From Strigamia acuminata (lineage: Eukaryota > Arthropoda > Chilopoda > Geophilomorpha > Linotaeniidae), in contig CASHSZ010000004.1 of the NCBI GenBank assembly GCA_949358305.1, positions 1-60,000 on the forward strand: a stretch of 60,000 nt of DNA, written 5' to 3'. The translations under genes were made by a program, and so were the position numbers. The notes under the pieces are model-generated. The model saw only the letters and a list, made by a program, of their open reading frames with translations. It did not search any database and had not been told where the DNA came from. Below, in pieces: positions 9,477 through 23,600 of the stretch. How positions within the stretch are numbered: the stretch's first letter is position 1; each line of letters opens with the position of its first letter.

Positions 9477-12400
9477 TAAAACTTACATTAAAGCCTTCTA
9501 CTAAGGTTTAAACACTATTTCAGAACATTCAGAGACATTGGTCTTGTGATGTTTGTGCTAAGTCAACTGTGATGAGATCAAAAGTCTATTCTCCAAAATC
9601 ATTGCTTAAATGTTGCTAAAACTTACATTGAAGCCTTCTACTAAGGTTTAAACACTATTTCAGAACATTCAGACACATTGGTCTTGTGGTGTTTGTGCTA
9701 AGTCAACTGTGACGTCAAATGAGATCAAAAGTTTATTCTTTCAAATTATTGCTTGGATGTTGCTAAAACTTACATTGAAGCTTTCTACTAAGGTTTAAAC
9801 ACTATTTCAGAACATTCAGAAACATTGGTCTTGTGATGTTTGTGCTAAGTCAACTGTGATGTCAAATGGGATCAAAAGTTTATTCTTCCAAATCATTGCT
9901 TGGATGTTGCTAAAACTTACATTGAAGCCTTCTACTAAGGTTTAAACACTATTTCAGAACATTCAGAGACATTGGTCTTGTGATGTTTGTGCTAAGTCAA
10001 CTGTGATGTCAAATGAGATCAAAAGTTTATTCTTTCAAATCATTGCTTGGATGTTGCTAAAACTTACATTAAAGCTTTCTACTAAGGTTTAAACACTATT
10101 TCAGAACATTTAGAGACATTGGTCTTGTGATGTTTGTGCTAAGTCAACTGTGATGAGATCAAAAGTCTATTCTCCAAAATCATTGCTTGGATGTTGCTAA
10201 AACTTACATTGAAGCCTTCTACTAAGGTTTAAACACTATTTCAGAACATTCAGACACATTGGTCTTGTGGTGTTTGTGCTAAGTCAACTGTGACGTCAAA
10301 TAAGATCAAAAGTTTATTCTTTCAAATCATTGCTTGGATGTTGCTAAAACTTACATTAAAGCTTTCTACTAAGGTTTAAACACTATTTCAGAACATTCAG
10401 AGACATTGGTCTTGTGATGTTTGTGCTAAGTCAACTGTGATGAGATCAAAAGTCTATTCTCCCAAATCATTGCTTGGATGTTGCTAAAACTTACATTGAA
10501 GCCTTCTACTAAGGTTTAAACACTATTTCAGAACATTCAGAGACATTGGTTTGTGGTGTTTGTGCTAAGTCAACTGTGATGTCAAATGAGATCAAAAATT
10601 TATTCTTTCAAATTATTGCTTGGATGTTGCTAACACTTACATTGAAGCCTTCTACTAAGGTTTAAACACTATTTCAGAACATTTAGAGACATTGGTCTTG
10701 TGATGTTTGTGCTAAGTCAACTGTGATGTCAAATGAGATCAAAAGTTTATTCTTTCAAATCATTGCTTGGATGTTGCTAAAACTTACATTAAAGCCTTCT
10801 ACTAAGGTTTAAACACTATTTCAGAACATTCAGAGACATTGGTCTTGTGATGTTTGTGCTAAGTCAACTGTGATGAGATCAAAAGTCTATTCTCCAAAAT
10901 CATTGCTTAAATGTTGCTAAAACTTACATTGAAGCCTTCTACTAAGGTTTAAACACTATTTCAGAACATTCAGACACATTGGTCTTGTGGTGTTTGTGCT
11001 AAGTCAACTGTGACGTCAAATGAGATCAAAAGTTTATTCTTTCAAATTATTGCTTGGATGTTGCTAAAACTTACATTGAAGCTTTCTACTAAGGTTTAAA
11101 CACTATTTCAGAACATTCAGAAACATTGGTCTTGTGATGTTTGTGCTAAGTCAACTGTGATGTCAAATGGGATCAAAAGTTTATTCTTCCAAATCATTGC
11201 TTGGATGTTGCTAAAACTTACATTGAAGCCTTCTACTAAGGTTTAAACACTATTTCAGAACATTCAGAGACATTGGTCTTGTGATGTTTGTGCTAAGTCA
11301 ACTGTGATGTCAAATGAGATCAAAAGTTTATTCTTTCAAATCATTGCTTGGATGTTGCTAAAACTTACATTGAAGCCTTCTACTAAGGTTTAAACACTAT
11401 TTCAGAACATTCAGACACATTGGTCTTGTGGTGTTTGTGCTAAGTCAACTGTGACGTCAAATGAGATCAAAAGTTTATTCTTTCAAATTATTGCTTGGAT
11501 GTTGCTAAAACTTACATTGAAGCTTTCTACTAAGGTTTAAACACTATTTCAGAACATTCAGAAACATTGGTCTTGTGATGTTTGTGCTAAGTCAACTGTG
11601 ATGTCAAATGGGATCAAAAGTTTATTCTTCCAAATCATTGCTTGGATGTTGCTAAAACTTACATTGAAGCCTTCTACTAAGGTTTAAACACTATTTCAGA
11701 ACATTCAGAGACATTGGTCTTGTGATGTTTGTGCTAAGTCAACTGTGATGTCAAATGAGATCAAAAGTTTATTCTTTCAAATCATTGCTTGGATGTTGCT
11801 AAAACTTACATTAAAGCTTTCTACTAAGGTTTAAACACTATTTCAGAACATTTAGAGACATTGGTCTTGTGATGTTTGTGCTAAGTCAACTGTGATGAGA
11901 TCAAAAGTCTATTCTCCAAAATCATTGCTTGGATGTTGCTAAAACTTACATTGAAGCCTTCTACTAAGGTTTAAACACTATTTCAGAACATTCAGACACA
12001 TTGGTCTTGTGGTGTTTGTGCTAAGTCAACTGTGACGTCAAATAAGATCAAAAGTTTATTCTTTCAAATCATTGCTTGGATGTTGCTAAAACTTACATTA
12101 AAGCTTTCTACTAAGGTTTAAACACTATTTCAGAACATTCAGAGACATTGGTCTTGTGATGTTTGTGCTAAGTCAACTGTGATGAGATCAAAAGTCTATT
12201 CTCCCAAATCATTGCTTGGATGTTGCTAAAACTTACATTGAAGCCTTCTACTAAGGTTTAAACACTATTTCAGAACATTCAGAGACATTGGTTTGTGGTG
12301 TTTGTGCTAAGTCAACTGTGATGTCAAATGAGATCAAAAATTTATTCTTTCAAATTATTGCTTGGATGTTGCTAACACTTACATTGAAGCCTTCTACTAA

Positions 12401-15400
12401 GGTTTAAACACTATTTCAGAACATTTAGAGACATTGGTCTTGTGATGTTTGTGCTAAGTCAACTGTGATGTCAAATGAGATCAAAAGTTTATTCTTTCAA
12501 ATCATTGCTTGGATGTTGCTAAAACTTACATTAAAGCCTTCTACTAAGGTTTAAACACTATTTCAGAACATTCAGAGACATTGGTCTTGTGATGTTTGTG
12601 CTAAGTCAACTGTGATGAGATCAAAAGTCTATTCTCCAAAATCATTGCTTAAATGTTGCTAAAACTTACATTGAAGCCTTCTACTAAGGTTTAAACACTA
12701 TTTCAGAACATTCAGACACATTGGTCTTGTGGTGTTTGTGCTAAGTCAACTGTGACGTCAAATGAGATCAAAAGTTTATTCTTTCAAATTATTGCTTGGA
12801 TGTTGCTAAAACTTACATTGAAGCTTTCTACTAAGGTTTAAACACTATTTCAGAACATTCAGAAACATTGGTCTTGTGATGTTTGTGCTAAGTCAACTGT
12901 GATGTCAAATGGGATCAAAAGTTTATTCTTCCAAATCATTGCTTGGATGTTGCTAAAACTTACATTGAAGCCTTCTACTAAGGTTTAAACACTATTTCAG
13001 AACATTCAGAGACATTGGTCTTGTGATGTTTGTGCTAAGTCAACTGTGATGTCAAATGAGATCAAAAGTTTATTCTTTCAAATCATTGCTTGGATGTTGC
13101 TAAAACTTACATTAAAGCTTTCTACTAAGGTTTAAACACTATTTCAGAACATTTAGAGACATTGGTCTTGTGATGTTTGTGCTAAGTCAACTGTGATGAG
13201 ATCAAAAGTCTATTCTCCAAAATCATTGCTTGGATGTTGCTAAAACTTACATTGAAGCCTTCTACTAAGGTTTAAACACTATTTCAGAACATTCAGACAC
13301 ATTGGTCTTGTGGTGTTTGTGCTAAGTCAACTGTGACGTCAAATAAGATCAAAAGTTTATTCTTTCAAATCATTGCTTGGATGTTGCTAAAACTTACATT
13401 AAAGCTTTCTACTAAGGTTTAAACACTATTTCAGAACATTCAGAGACATTGGTCTTGTGATGTTTGTGCTAAGTCAACTGTGATGAGATCAAAAGTCTAT
13501 TCTCCCAAATCATTGCTTGGATGTTGCTAAAACTTACATTGAAGCCTTCTACTAAGGTTTAAACACTATTTCAGAACATTCAGAGACATTGGTTTGTGGT
13601 GTTTGTGCTAAGTCAACTGTGATGTCAAATGAGATCAAAAGTTTATTCTTTCAAATTATTGCTTGGATGTTGCTAAAACTTACATTGAAGCCTTCTACTA
13701 AGGTTTAAACACTATTTCTGAACATTTAGAGACATTGGTCTTGTGGTGTTTGTGCTAAGTCAACTGTGATGTCAAATGAGATCAAAAGTTTATTCTTTCA
13801 AATTATTGCTTGGATGTTGCTAAAACTAACATTGAAGCCTTCTACTAAGGTTTAAACACTATTTCAGAACATTCAGAGACATTGATCTTGTGGTGTTTGT
13901 GCTAAGTCAACTGTGATGAGATCAAAAGTCTATTCTCCCAAATCATTTCTTGGATGTTGCTAAAACTTACATTAAAGCTTTCTACTAAGGTTTAAACACT
14001 ATTTCAGAACATTCAGAGACATTGGTCTTGTGATGTTTGTGCTAAGTCAACTGTGATGAGATCAAAAGTCTATTCTCCCAAATCATTGCTTGGATGTTGC
14101 TAAAACTTACATTGAAGCCTTCTACTAAGGTTTAAACACTATTTCAGAACATTCAGAGACATTGGTTTGTGGTGTTTGTGCTAAGTCAACTGTGATGTCA
14201 AATGAGATCAAAAATTTATTCTTTCAAATTATTGCTTGGATGTTGCTAACACTTACATTGAAGCCTTCTACTAAGGTTTAAACACTATTTCAGAACATTC
14301 AGAGACATTGGTCTTGTGATGTTTGTGCTAAGTCAACTGTGATGTCAAATGAGATCAAAAGTTTATTCTTTCAAATCATTGCTTGGATGTTGCTAAAACT
14401 TACATTAAAGCCTTCTACTAAGGTTTAAACACTATTTCAGAACATTCAGAGACATTGGTCTTGTGATGTTTGTGCTAAGTCAACTGTGATGAGATCAAAA
14501 GTCTATTCTCCAAAATCATTGCTTGGATGTTGCTAAAACTTACATTGAAGCCTTCTACTAAGGTTTAAACACTATTTCAGAACATTCAGAGACATTGGTT
14601 TGTGGTGTTTGTGCTAAGTCAACTGTGATGTCAAATGAGATCAAAAGTTTATTCTTTCAAATTATTGCTTGGATGTTGCTAAAACTTACATTGAAGCCTT
14701 CTACTAAGGTTTAAACACTATTTCTGAACATTCAGAGACATTGGTCTTGTGGTGTTTGTGCTAAGTCAACTGTGATGTCAAATGAGATCAAAAGTTTATT
14801 CTTTCAAATTATTGCTTGGATGTTGCTAAAACTTACATTGAAGCCTTCTACTAAGGTTTAAACACTATTTCAGAACATTCAGAGACATTGGTTTGTGGTG
14901 TTTGTGCTAAGTCAACTGTGATGTCAAATGAGATCAAAAGTTTATTCTTTCAAATTATTGCTTGGATGTTGCTAAAACTTACATTGAAGCCTTCTACTAA
15001 GGTTTAAACACTATTTCTGAACATTCAGAGACATTGGTCTTGTGGTGTTTGTGCTAAGTCAACTGTGATGTCAAATGAGATCAAAAGTTTATTCTTTCAA
15101 ATTATTGCTTGGATGTTGCTAAAACTTACATTGAAGCCTTCTACTAAGGTTTAAACACTATTTCAGAACATTCAGAGACATTGGTTTGTGGTGTTTGTGC
15201 TAAGTCAACTGTGATGTCAAATGAGATCAAAAGTTTATTCTTTCAAATTATTGCTTGGATGTTGCTAAAACTTACATTGAAGCCTTCTACTAAGGTTTAA
15301 ACACTATTTCTGAACATTCAGAGACATTGGTCTTGTGGTGTTTGTGCTAAGTCAACTGTGATGTCAAATGAGATCAAAAGTTTATTCTTTCAAATTATTG

Positions 15401-18400
15401 CTTGGATGTTGCTAAAACTAACATTGAAGCCTTCTACTAAGGTTTAAACACTATTTCTGAACATTCAGAGACATTGGTCTTGTGGTGTTTGTGCTAAGTC
15501 AACTGTGATGTCAAATGAGATCAAAAGTTTATTCTTTCAAATTATTGCTTGGATGTTGCTAAAACTAACATTGAAGCCTTCTACTAAGGTTTAAACACTA
15601 TTTCAGAACATTCAGAGACATTGATCTTGTGGTGTTTGTGCTAAGTCAACTGTGATGAGATCAAAAGTCTATTCTCCCAAATCATTGCTTGGATGTTGCT
15701 AAAACTTACATTAAAGCTTTCTACTAAGGTTTAAACACTATTTCAGAACATTCAGAGACATTGGTCTTGTGATGTTTGTGCTAAGTCAACTGTGATGAGA
15801 TCAAAAGTCTATTCTCCCAAATCATTGCTTGGATGTTGCTAAAACTTACATTAAAGCTTTCTACTAAGGTTTAAACACTATTTCAAAACATTCAGAGACA
15901 TTGGTCTTGTGATGTTTGTGCTAAGTCAACTGTGATGAGATCAAAAGTCTATTCTCCCAAATCATTGCTTGGATGTTGCTAAAACTTACATTGAAGCCTT
16001 CTACTAAGGTTTAAACACTATTTCAGAACATTCAGAGACATTGGTTTGTGGTGTTTGTGCTAAGTCAACTGTGATGTCAAATGAGATCAAAAATTTATTC
16101 TTTCAAATTATTGCTTGGATGTTGCTAACACTTACATTGAAGCCTTCTACTAAGGTTTAAACACTATTTCAGAACATTTAGAGACATTGGTCTTGTGATG
16201 TTTGTGCTAAGTCAACTGTGATGTCAAATGAGATCAAAAGTTTATTCTTTCAAATCATTGCTTGGATGTTGCTAAAACTTACATTAAAGCCTTTTACTAA
16301 GGTTTAAACACTATTTCAGAACATTCAGAGACATTGGTCTTGTGATGTTTGTGCTAAGTCAACTGTGATGAGATCAAAAGTCTATTCTCCAAAATCATTG
16401 CTTAAATGTTGCTAAAACTTACATTGAAGCCTTCTACTAAGGTTTAAACACTATTTCAGAACATTCAGACACATTGGTCTTGTGGTGTTTGTGCTAAGTC
16501 AACTGTGACGTCAAATGAGATCAAAAGTTTATTCTTTCAAATTATTGCTTGGATGTTGCTAAAACTTACATTGAAGCTTTCTACTAAGGTTTAAACACTA
16601 TTTCAGAACATTCAGAAACATTGGTCTTGTGATGTTTGTGCTAAGTCAACTGTGATGTCAAATGGGATCAAAAGTTTATTCTTCCAAATCATTGCTTGGA
16701 TGTTGCTAAAACTTACATTGAAGCCTTCTACTAAGGTTTAAACACTATTTCAGAACATTCAGAGACATTGGTCTTGTGGTGTTTGTGCTAAGTCAACTGT
16801 GATGAGATCAAAAGTCTATTCTCCCAAATCATTGCTTGGATGTTGCTAAAACTTACATTGAAGCCGTCTACTAAGGTTTAAACACTATTTCAGAACATTT
16901 AGAGACATTGGTCTTGTGGTGTTTGTGCTAAGTCAACTGTGATGAGATCAAAAGTCTATTCTCCCAAATCATTGCTTGGATGTTGCTAAAACTTACATTA
17001 AAGCTTTTTACTAAGGTTTAAACACTATTTCAAAACATTCAGAGACATTGGTCTTGTGATGTTTGTGCTAAGTCAACTGTGATGAGATCAAAAGTCTATT
17101 CTCCTAAATCATTGCTTGGATGTTGCTAAAACTTACATTGAAGCCTTCTACTAAGGTTTAAACACTATTTCAGAACATTCAGAGACATTGGTTTGTGGTG
17201 TTTGTGCTAAGTCAACTGTGATGTCAAATGAGATCAAAAGTTTATTCTTTCAAATTATTGCTTGGATGTTGCTAACACTTACATTGAAGCCTTCTACTAA
17301 GGTTTAAACACTATTTCTAAACATTCAGAGACATTGGTCTTGTGGTGTTTGTGCTAAGTCAACTGTGATGAGATCAAAAGTCTATTCTCCCAAATCATTG
17401 CTTGGATGTTGCTAAAACTTACATTGAAGCCTTCTACTAAGGTTTAAACACTATTTCAGAACATTCAAAGACATTGGTTTGTGGTGTTTGTGCTAAGTCA
17501 ACTGTGATGTCAAATGAGATCAAAAGTTTATTCTTTCAAATTATTGCTTGGATGTTGCTAACACTTACATTGAAGCCTTCTACTAAGGTTTAAACACTAT
17601 TTCTAAACATTCAGAGACATTGGTCTTGTGGTGTTTGTGCTAAGTCAACTGTGACGTCAAATGAGATCAAAAGTTTATTCTTTCAAATTATTGCTTGGAT
17701 GTTGCTAAAACTTACATTGAAGCTTTCTACTAAGGTTTAAACACTATTTCAGAACATTCAGAGACATTGGTCTTGTGGTGTTTGTGCTAAGTCAACTGTG
17801 ATGAGATCAAAAGTCTATTTTCCCAAATCATTTCTTGGATGTTGCTAAAACTTACATTAAAGCTTTCTACTAAGGTTTAAACACTATTTCAGAACATTCA
17901 GAGACATTGGTCTTGTGATGTTTGTGCTAAGTCAACTGTGATGAGATCAAAAGTCTATTCTCCCAAATCATTGCTTGGATGTTGCTAAAACTTAAATTAA
18001 AGCTTTCTACTAAGGTTTAAACACTATTTCAAAACATTCAGAGACATTGGTCTTGTGATGTTTGTGCTAAGTCAACTGTGATGAGATCAAAAGTCTATTC
18101 TCCCAAATCATTGCTTGGATGTTGCTAAAACTTACATTGAAGCCTTCTACTAAGGTTTAAACACTATTTCAGAACATTCAGAGACATTAGTCTTGTGGTG
18201 TTTGTGCTAAGTCAACTGTGATGAGATCAAAAGTCTATTTTCCCAAATCATTTCTTGGATGTTGCTAAAACTTACATTAAAGCTTTCTACTAAGGTTTAA
18301 ACACTATTTCAGAACATTCAGAGACATTGGTCTTGTGATGTTTGTGCTAAGTCAACTGTGATGAGATCAAAAGTCTATTCTCTCAAATCATTGCTTGGAT

Positions 18401-20696
18401 GTTGCTAAAACTTACATTAAAGCTTTCTACTAAGGTTTAAACACTATTTCAAAACATTCAGAGACATTGGTCTTGTGATGTTTGTGCTAAGTCAACTGTG
18501 ATGAGATCAAAAGTCTATTCTCCCAAATCATTGCTTGGATGTTGCTAAAACTTACATTAAAGCTTTCTACTAAGGTTTAAACACTATTTCAAAACATTCA
18601 GAGACATTGGTCTTGTGATGTTTGTGCTAAGTCAACTGTGATGAGATCAAAAGTCTATTCTCCCAAATCATTGCTTAGATGTTGCTAAAACTTACATTGA
18701 AGCCGTCTACTAAGGTTTAAACACTATTTCAGAACATTTAGAGACATTGGTCTTGTGATGTTTGTGCTAAGTCAACTGTGATGTCAAATGAGATCAAAAG
18801 TTTATTCTTTCAAATCATTGCTTGGATGTTGCTAAAACTTACATTAAAGCCTTCTACTAAGGTTTAAACACTATTTCAGAACATTCAGAGACATTGGTCT
18901 TGTGATGTTTGTGCTAAGTCAACTGTGATGAGATCAAAAGTCTATTCTCCAAAATCATTGCTTAAATGTTGCTAAAACTTACATTGAAGCCTTCTACTAA
19001 GGTTTAAACACTATTTCAGAACATTCAGACACATTGGTCTTGTGGTGTTTGTGCTAAGTCAACTGTGATGAGATCAAAAGTCTATTCTCCCAAATCATTG
19101 CTTGGATGTTGCTAAAACTTACATTGAAGCCTTCTACTAAGGTTTAAACACTATTTCAGAACATTCAGAGACATTGGTCTTGTGGTGTTTGTGCTAAGTC
19201 AACTGTGATGAGATCAAAAGTCTATTCTCCCAAATCATTGCTTGGATGTTGCTAAAACTTACATTGAAGCCGTCTACTAAGGTTTAAACACTATTTCAGA
19301 ACATTTAGAGACATTGGTCTTGTGGTGTTTGTGCTAAGTCAACTGTGATGAGATCAAAAGTCTATTCTCCCAAATCATTGCTTGGATGTTGCTAAAACTT
19401 ACATTAAAGCTTTTTACTAAGGTTTAAACACTATTTCAAAACATTCAGAGACATTGGTCTTGTGATGTTTGTGCTAAGTCAACTGTGATGAGATCAAAAG
19501 TCTATTCTCCTAAATCATTGCTTGGATGTTGCTAAAACTTACATTGAAGCCTTCTACTAAGGTTTAAACACTATTTCAGAACATTCAGAGACATTGGTTT
19601 GTGGTGTTTGTGCTAAGTCAACTGTGATGTCAAATGAGATCAAAAGTTTATTCTTTCAAATTATTGCTTGGATGTTGCTAACACTTACATTGAAGCCTTC
19701 TACTAAGGTTTAAACACTATTTCTAAACATTCAGAGACATTGGTCTTGTGGTGTTTGTGCTAAGTCAACTGTGATGAGATCAAAAGTCTATTCTCCCAAA
19801 TCATTGCTTGGATGTTGCTAAAACTTACATTGAAGCCTTCTACTAAGGTTTAAACACTATTTCAGAACATTCAGAGACATTGGTTTGTGGTGTTTGTGCT
19901 AAGTCAACTGTGATGTCAAATGAGATCAAAAGTTTATTCTTTCAAATTATTGCTTGGATGTTGCTAACACTTACATTGAAGCCTTTTACTAAGGTTTAAA
20001 CACTATTTCTAAACATTCAGAGACATTGGTCTTGTGGTGTTTGTGCTAAGTCAACTGTGACGTCAAATGAGATCAAAAGTTTATTCTTTCAAATTATTGC
20101 TTGGATGTTGCTAAAACTTACATTGAAGCTTTCTACTAAGGTTTAAACACTATTTCAGAACATTCAGAAACATTGGTCTTGTGATGTTTGTGCTAAGTCA
20201 ACTGTGATGTCAAATGGGATCAAAAGTTTATTCTTCCAAATCATTGCTTGGATGTTGCTAAAACTTACATTGAAGCCTTCTACTAAGGTTTAAACACTAT
20301 TTCAGAACATTCAGAGACATTGGTCTTGTGGTGTTTGTGCTAAGTCAACTGTGATGAGATCAAAAGTCTATTCTCCCAAATCATTGCTTGGATGTTGCTA
20401 AAACTTACATTAAAGCTTTTTACTAAGGTTTAAACACTATTTCAAAACATTCAGAGACATTGGTCTTGTGATGTTTGTGCTAAGTCAACTGTGATGAGAT
20501 CAAAAGTCTATTCTCCTAAATCATTGCTTGGATGTTGCTAAAACTTACATTGAAGCCTTCTACTAAGGTTTAAACACTATTTCAGAACATTCAGAGACAT
20601 TGGTTTGTGGTGTTTGTGCTAAGTCAACTGTGATGTCAAATGAGATCAAAAGTTTATTCTTTCAAATTATTGCTTGGATGTTGCTAACACTTACAT

Positions 20697-23600
20697 TGAA
20701 GCCTTCTACTAAGGTTTAAACACTATTTCTAAACATTCAGAGACATTGGTCTTGTGGTGTTTGTGCTAAGTCAACTGTGATGAGATCAAAAGTCTATTCT
20801 CCCAAATCATTGCTTGGATGTTGCTAAAACTTACATTGAAGCCTTCTACTAAGGTTTAAACACTATTTCAGAACATTCAGAGACATTGGTTTGTGGTGTT
20901 TGTGCTAAGTCAACTGTGATGTCAAATGAGATCAAAAGTTTATTCTTTCAAATTATTGCTTGGATGTTGCTAACACTTACATTGAAGCCTTCTACTAAGG
21001 TTTAAACACTATTTCTAAACATTCAGAGACATTGGTCTTGTGGTGTTTGTGCTAAGTCAACTGTGACGTCAAATGAGATCAAAAGTTTATTCTTTCAAAT
21101 TATTGCTTGGATGTTGCTAAAACTTACATTGAAGCTTTCTACTAAGGTTTAAACACTATTTCAGAACATTCAGAAACATTGGTCTTGTGATGTTTGTGCT
21201 AAGTCAACTGTGATGTCAAATGGGATCAAAAGTTTATTCTTCCAAATCATTGCTTGGATGTTGCTAAAACTTACATTGAAGCCTTCTACTAAGGTTTAAA
21301 CACTATTTCAGAATATTCAGAGACATTGGTCTTGTGATGTTTGTGCTAAATCAACTGTGATGTCAAATGAGATCAAAAGTTTATTCTTTCAAATCATTGC
21401 TTGGATGTTGCTAAAACTTACATTAAAGCTTTCTACTAAAGTTTAAACACTATTTCAGAACATTCAGAGACATTGGTCTTGTGGTGTTTGTGCTAAGTCA
21501 ACTGTGATGAGATCAAAAGTCTATTTTCCCAAATCATTTCTTGGATGTTGCTAAAACTTACATTAAAGCTTTCTACTAAGGTTTAAACACTATTTCAGAA
21601 CATTCAGAGACATTGGTCTTGTGATGTTTGTGCTAAGTCAACTGTGATGAGATCAAAAGTCTATTCTCCCAAATCATTGCTTGGATGTTGTTAAAACTTA
21701 CATTAAAGCTTTCTACTAAGGTTTAAACACTATTTCAAAACATTCAGAGACATTGGTCTTGTGATGTTTGTGCTAAGTCAACTGTGATGAGATCAAAAGT
21801 CTATTCTCCCAAATTATTGCTTGGATGTTGCTAAAACTTACATTAAAGCTTTCTACTAAGGTTTAAACACTATTTCAAAACATTCAGAGACATTGGTCTT
21901 GTGATGTTTGTGCTAAGTCAACTGTGATGAGATCAAAAGTCTATTCTCCAAAATCATTGCTTGGATGTTGCTAAAACTTACATTGAAGCCTTCTACTAAG
22001 GTTTAAACACTATTTCAGAACATTCAGACACATTGGTCTTGTGGTGTTTGTGCTAAGTCAACTGTGACGTCAAATGAGATCAAAAGTTTATTCTTTCAAA
22101 TTATTGCTTAGATGTTGCTAAAACTTACATTGAAGCTTTCTACTAAGATTTAAACACTATTTCAGAACATTCAGAAACATTGGTCTTGTGATGTTTGTGC
22201 TAAGTCAACTGTGATGTCAAATGGGATCAAAAGTTTATTCTTCCAAATCATTGCTTGGATGTTGCTAAAACTTACATTGAAGCCTTCTACTAAGGTTTAA
22301 ACACTATTTCAGAACATTCAGAGACATTGGTCTTGTGATGTTTGTGCTAAGTCAACTGTGATGTCAAATGAGATCAAAAGTTTATTCTTTCAAATCATTG
22401 CTTGGATGTTGCTAAAACTTACATTAAAGCTTTCTACTAAAGTTTAAACACTATTTCAGAACATTCAGAGACATTGGTCTTGTGGTGTTTGTGCTAAGTC
22501 AACTGTGATGAGATCAAAAGTCTATTCTCCCAAATCATTGCTTAGATGTTGCTAAAACTTACATTGAAGCCGTCTACTAAGGTTTAAACACTATTTCAGA
22601 ACATTTAGAGACATTGGTCTTGTGGTGTTTGTGCTAAGTCAACTGTGATGAGATCAAAAGTCTATTTTCCCAAATCATTTCTTGGATGTTGCTAAAACTT
22701 ACATTAAAGCTTTCTACTAAGGTTTAAACACTATTTCAAAACATTCAGAGACATTGGTCTTGTGATGTTTGTGCTAAGTCAACTGTGATGAGATCAAAAG
22801 TCTATTCTCCCAAATCATTGCTTGGATGTTGCTAAAACTTACATTAAAGCTTTCTACTAAGGTTTAAACACTATTTCAAAACATTCAGAGACATTGGTCT
22901 TGTGATGTTTGTGCTAAGTCAACTGTGATGAGATCAAAAGTCTATTCTCCCAAATCATTGCTTGGATGTTGCTAAAACTTACATTGAAGCCTTCTACTAA
23001 GGTTTAAACACTATTTCAGAACATTCAGAGACATTGGTTTGTGGTGTTTGTGCTAAGTCAACTGTGATGTCAAATGGGATCAAAAGTTTATTCTTCCAAA
23101 TCATTGTTTGGATGTTGCTAAAACTTACATTGAAGCCTTCTACTAAGGTTTAAACACTATTTCTAAACATTCAGAGACATTGGTCTTGTGGTGTTTGTGC
23201 TAAGTCAACTGTGATGAGATCAAAAGTCTATTCTCCCAAATCATTGCTTGGATGTTGCTAAAACTTACATTGAAGCCTTCTACTAAGGTTTAAACACTAT
23301 TTCAGAACATTCAGAGACATTGGTTTGTGGTGTTTGTGCTAAGTCAACTGTGATGTCAAATGAGATCAAAAGTTTATTCTTTCAAATTATTGCTTGGATG
23401 TTGCTAACACTTACATTGAAGCCTTCTACTAAGGTTTAAACACTATTTCTAAACATTCAGAGACATTGGTCTTGTGGTGTTTGTGCTAAGTCAACTGTGA
23501 CGTCAAATGAGATCAAAAGTTTATTCTTTCAAATTATTGCTTGGATGTTGCTAAAACTTACATTGAAGCTTTCTACTAAGGTTTAAACACTATTTCAGAA

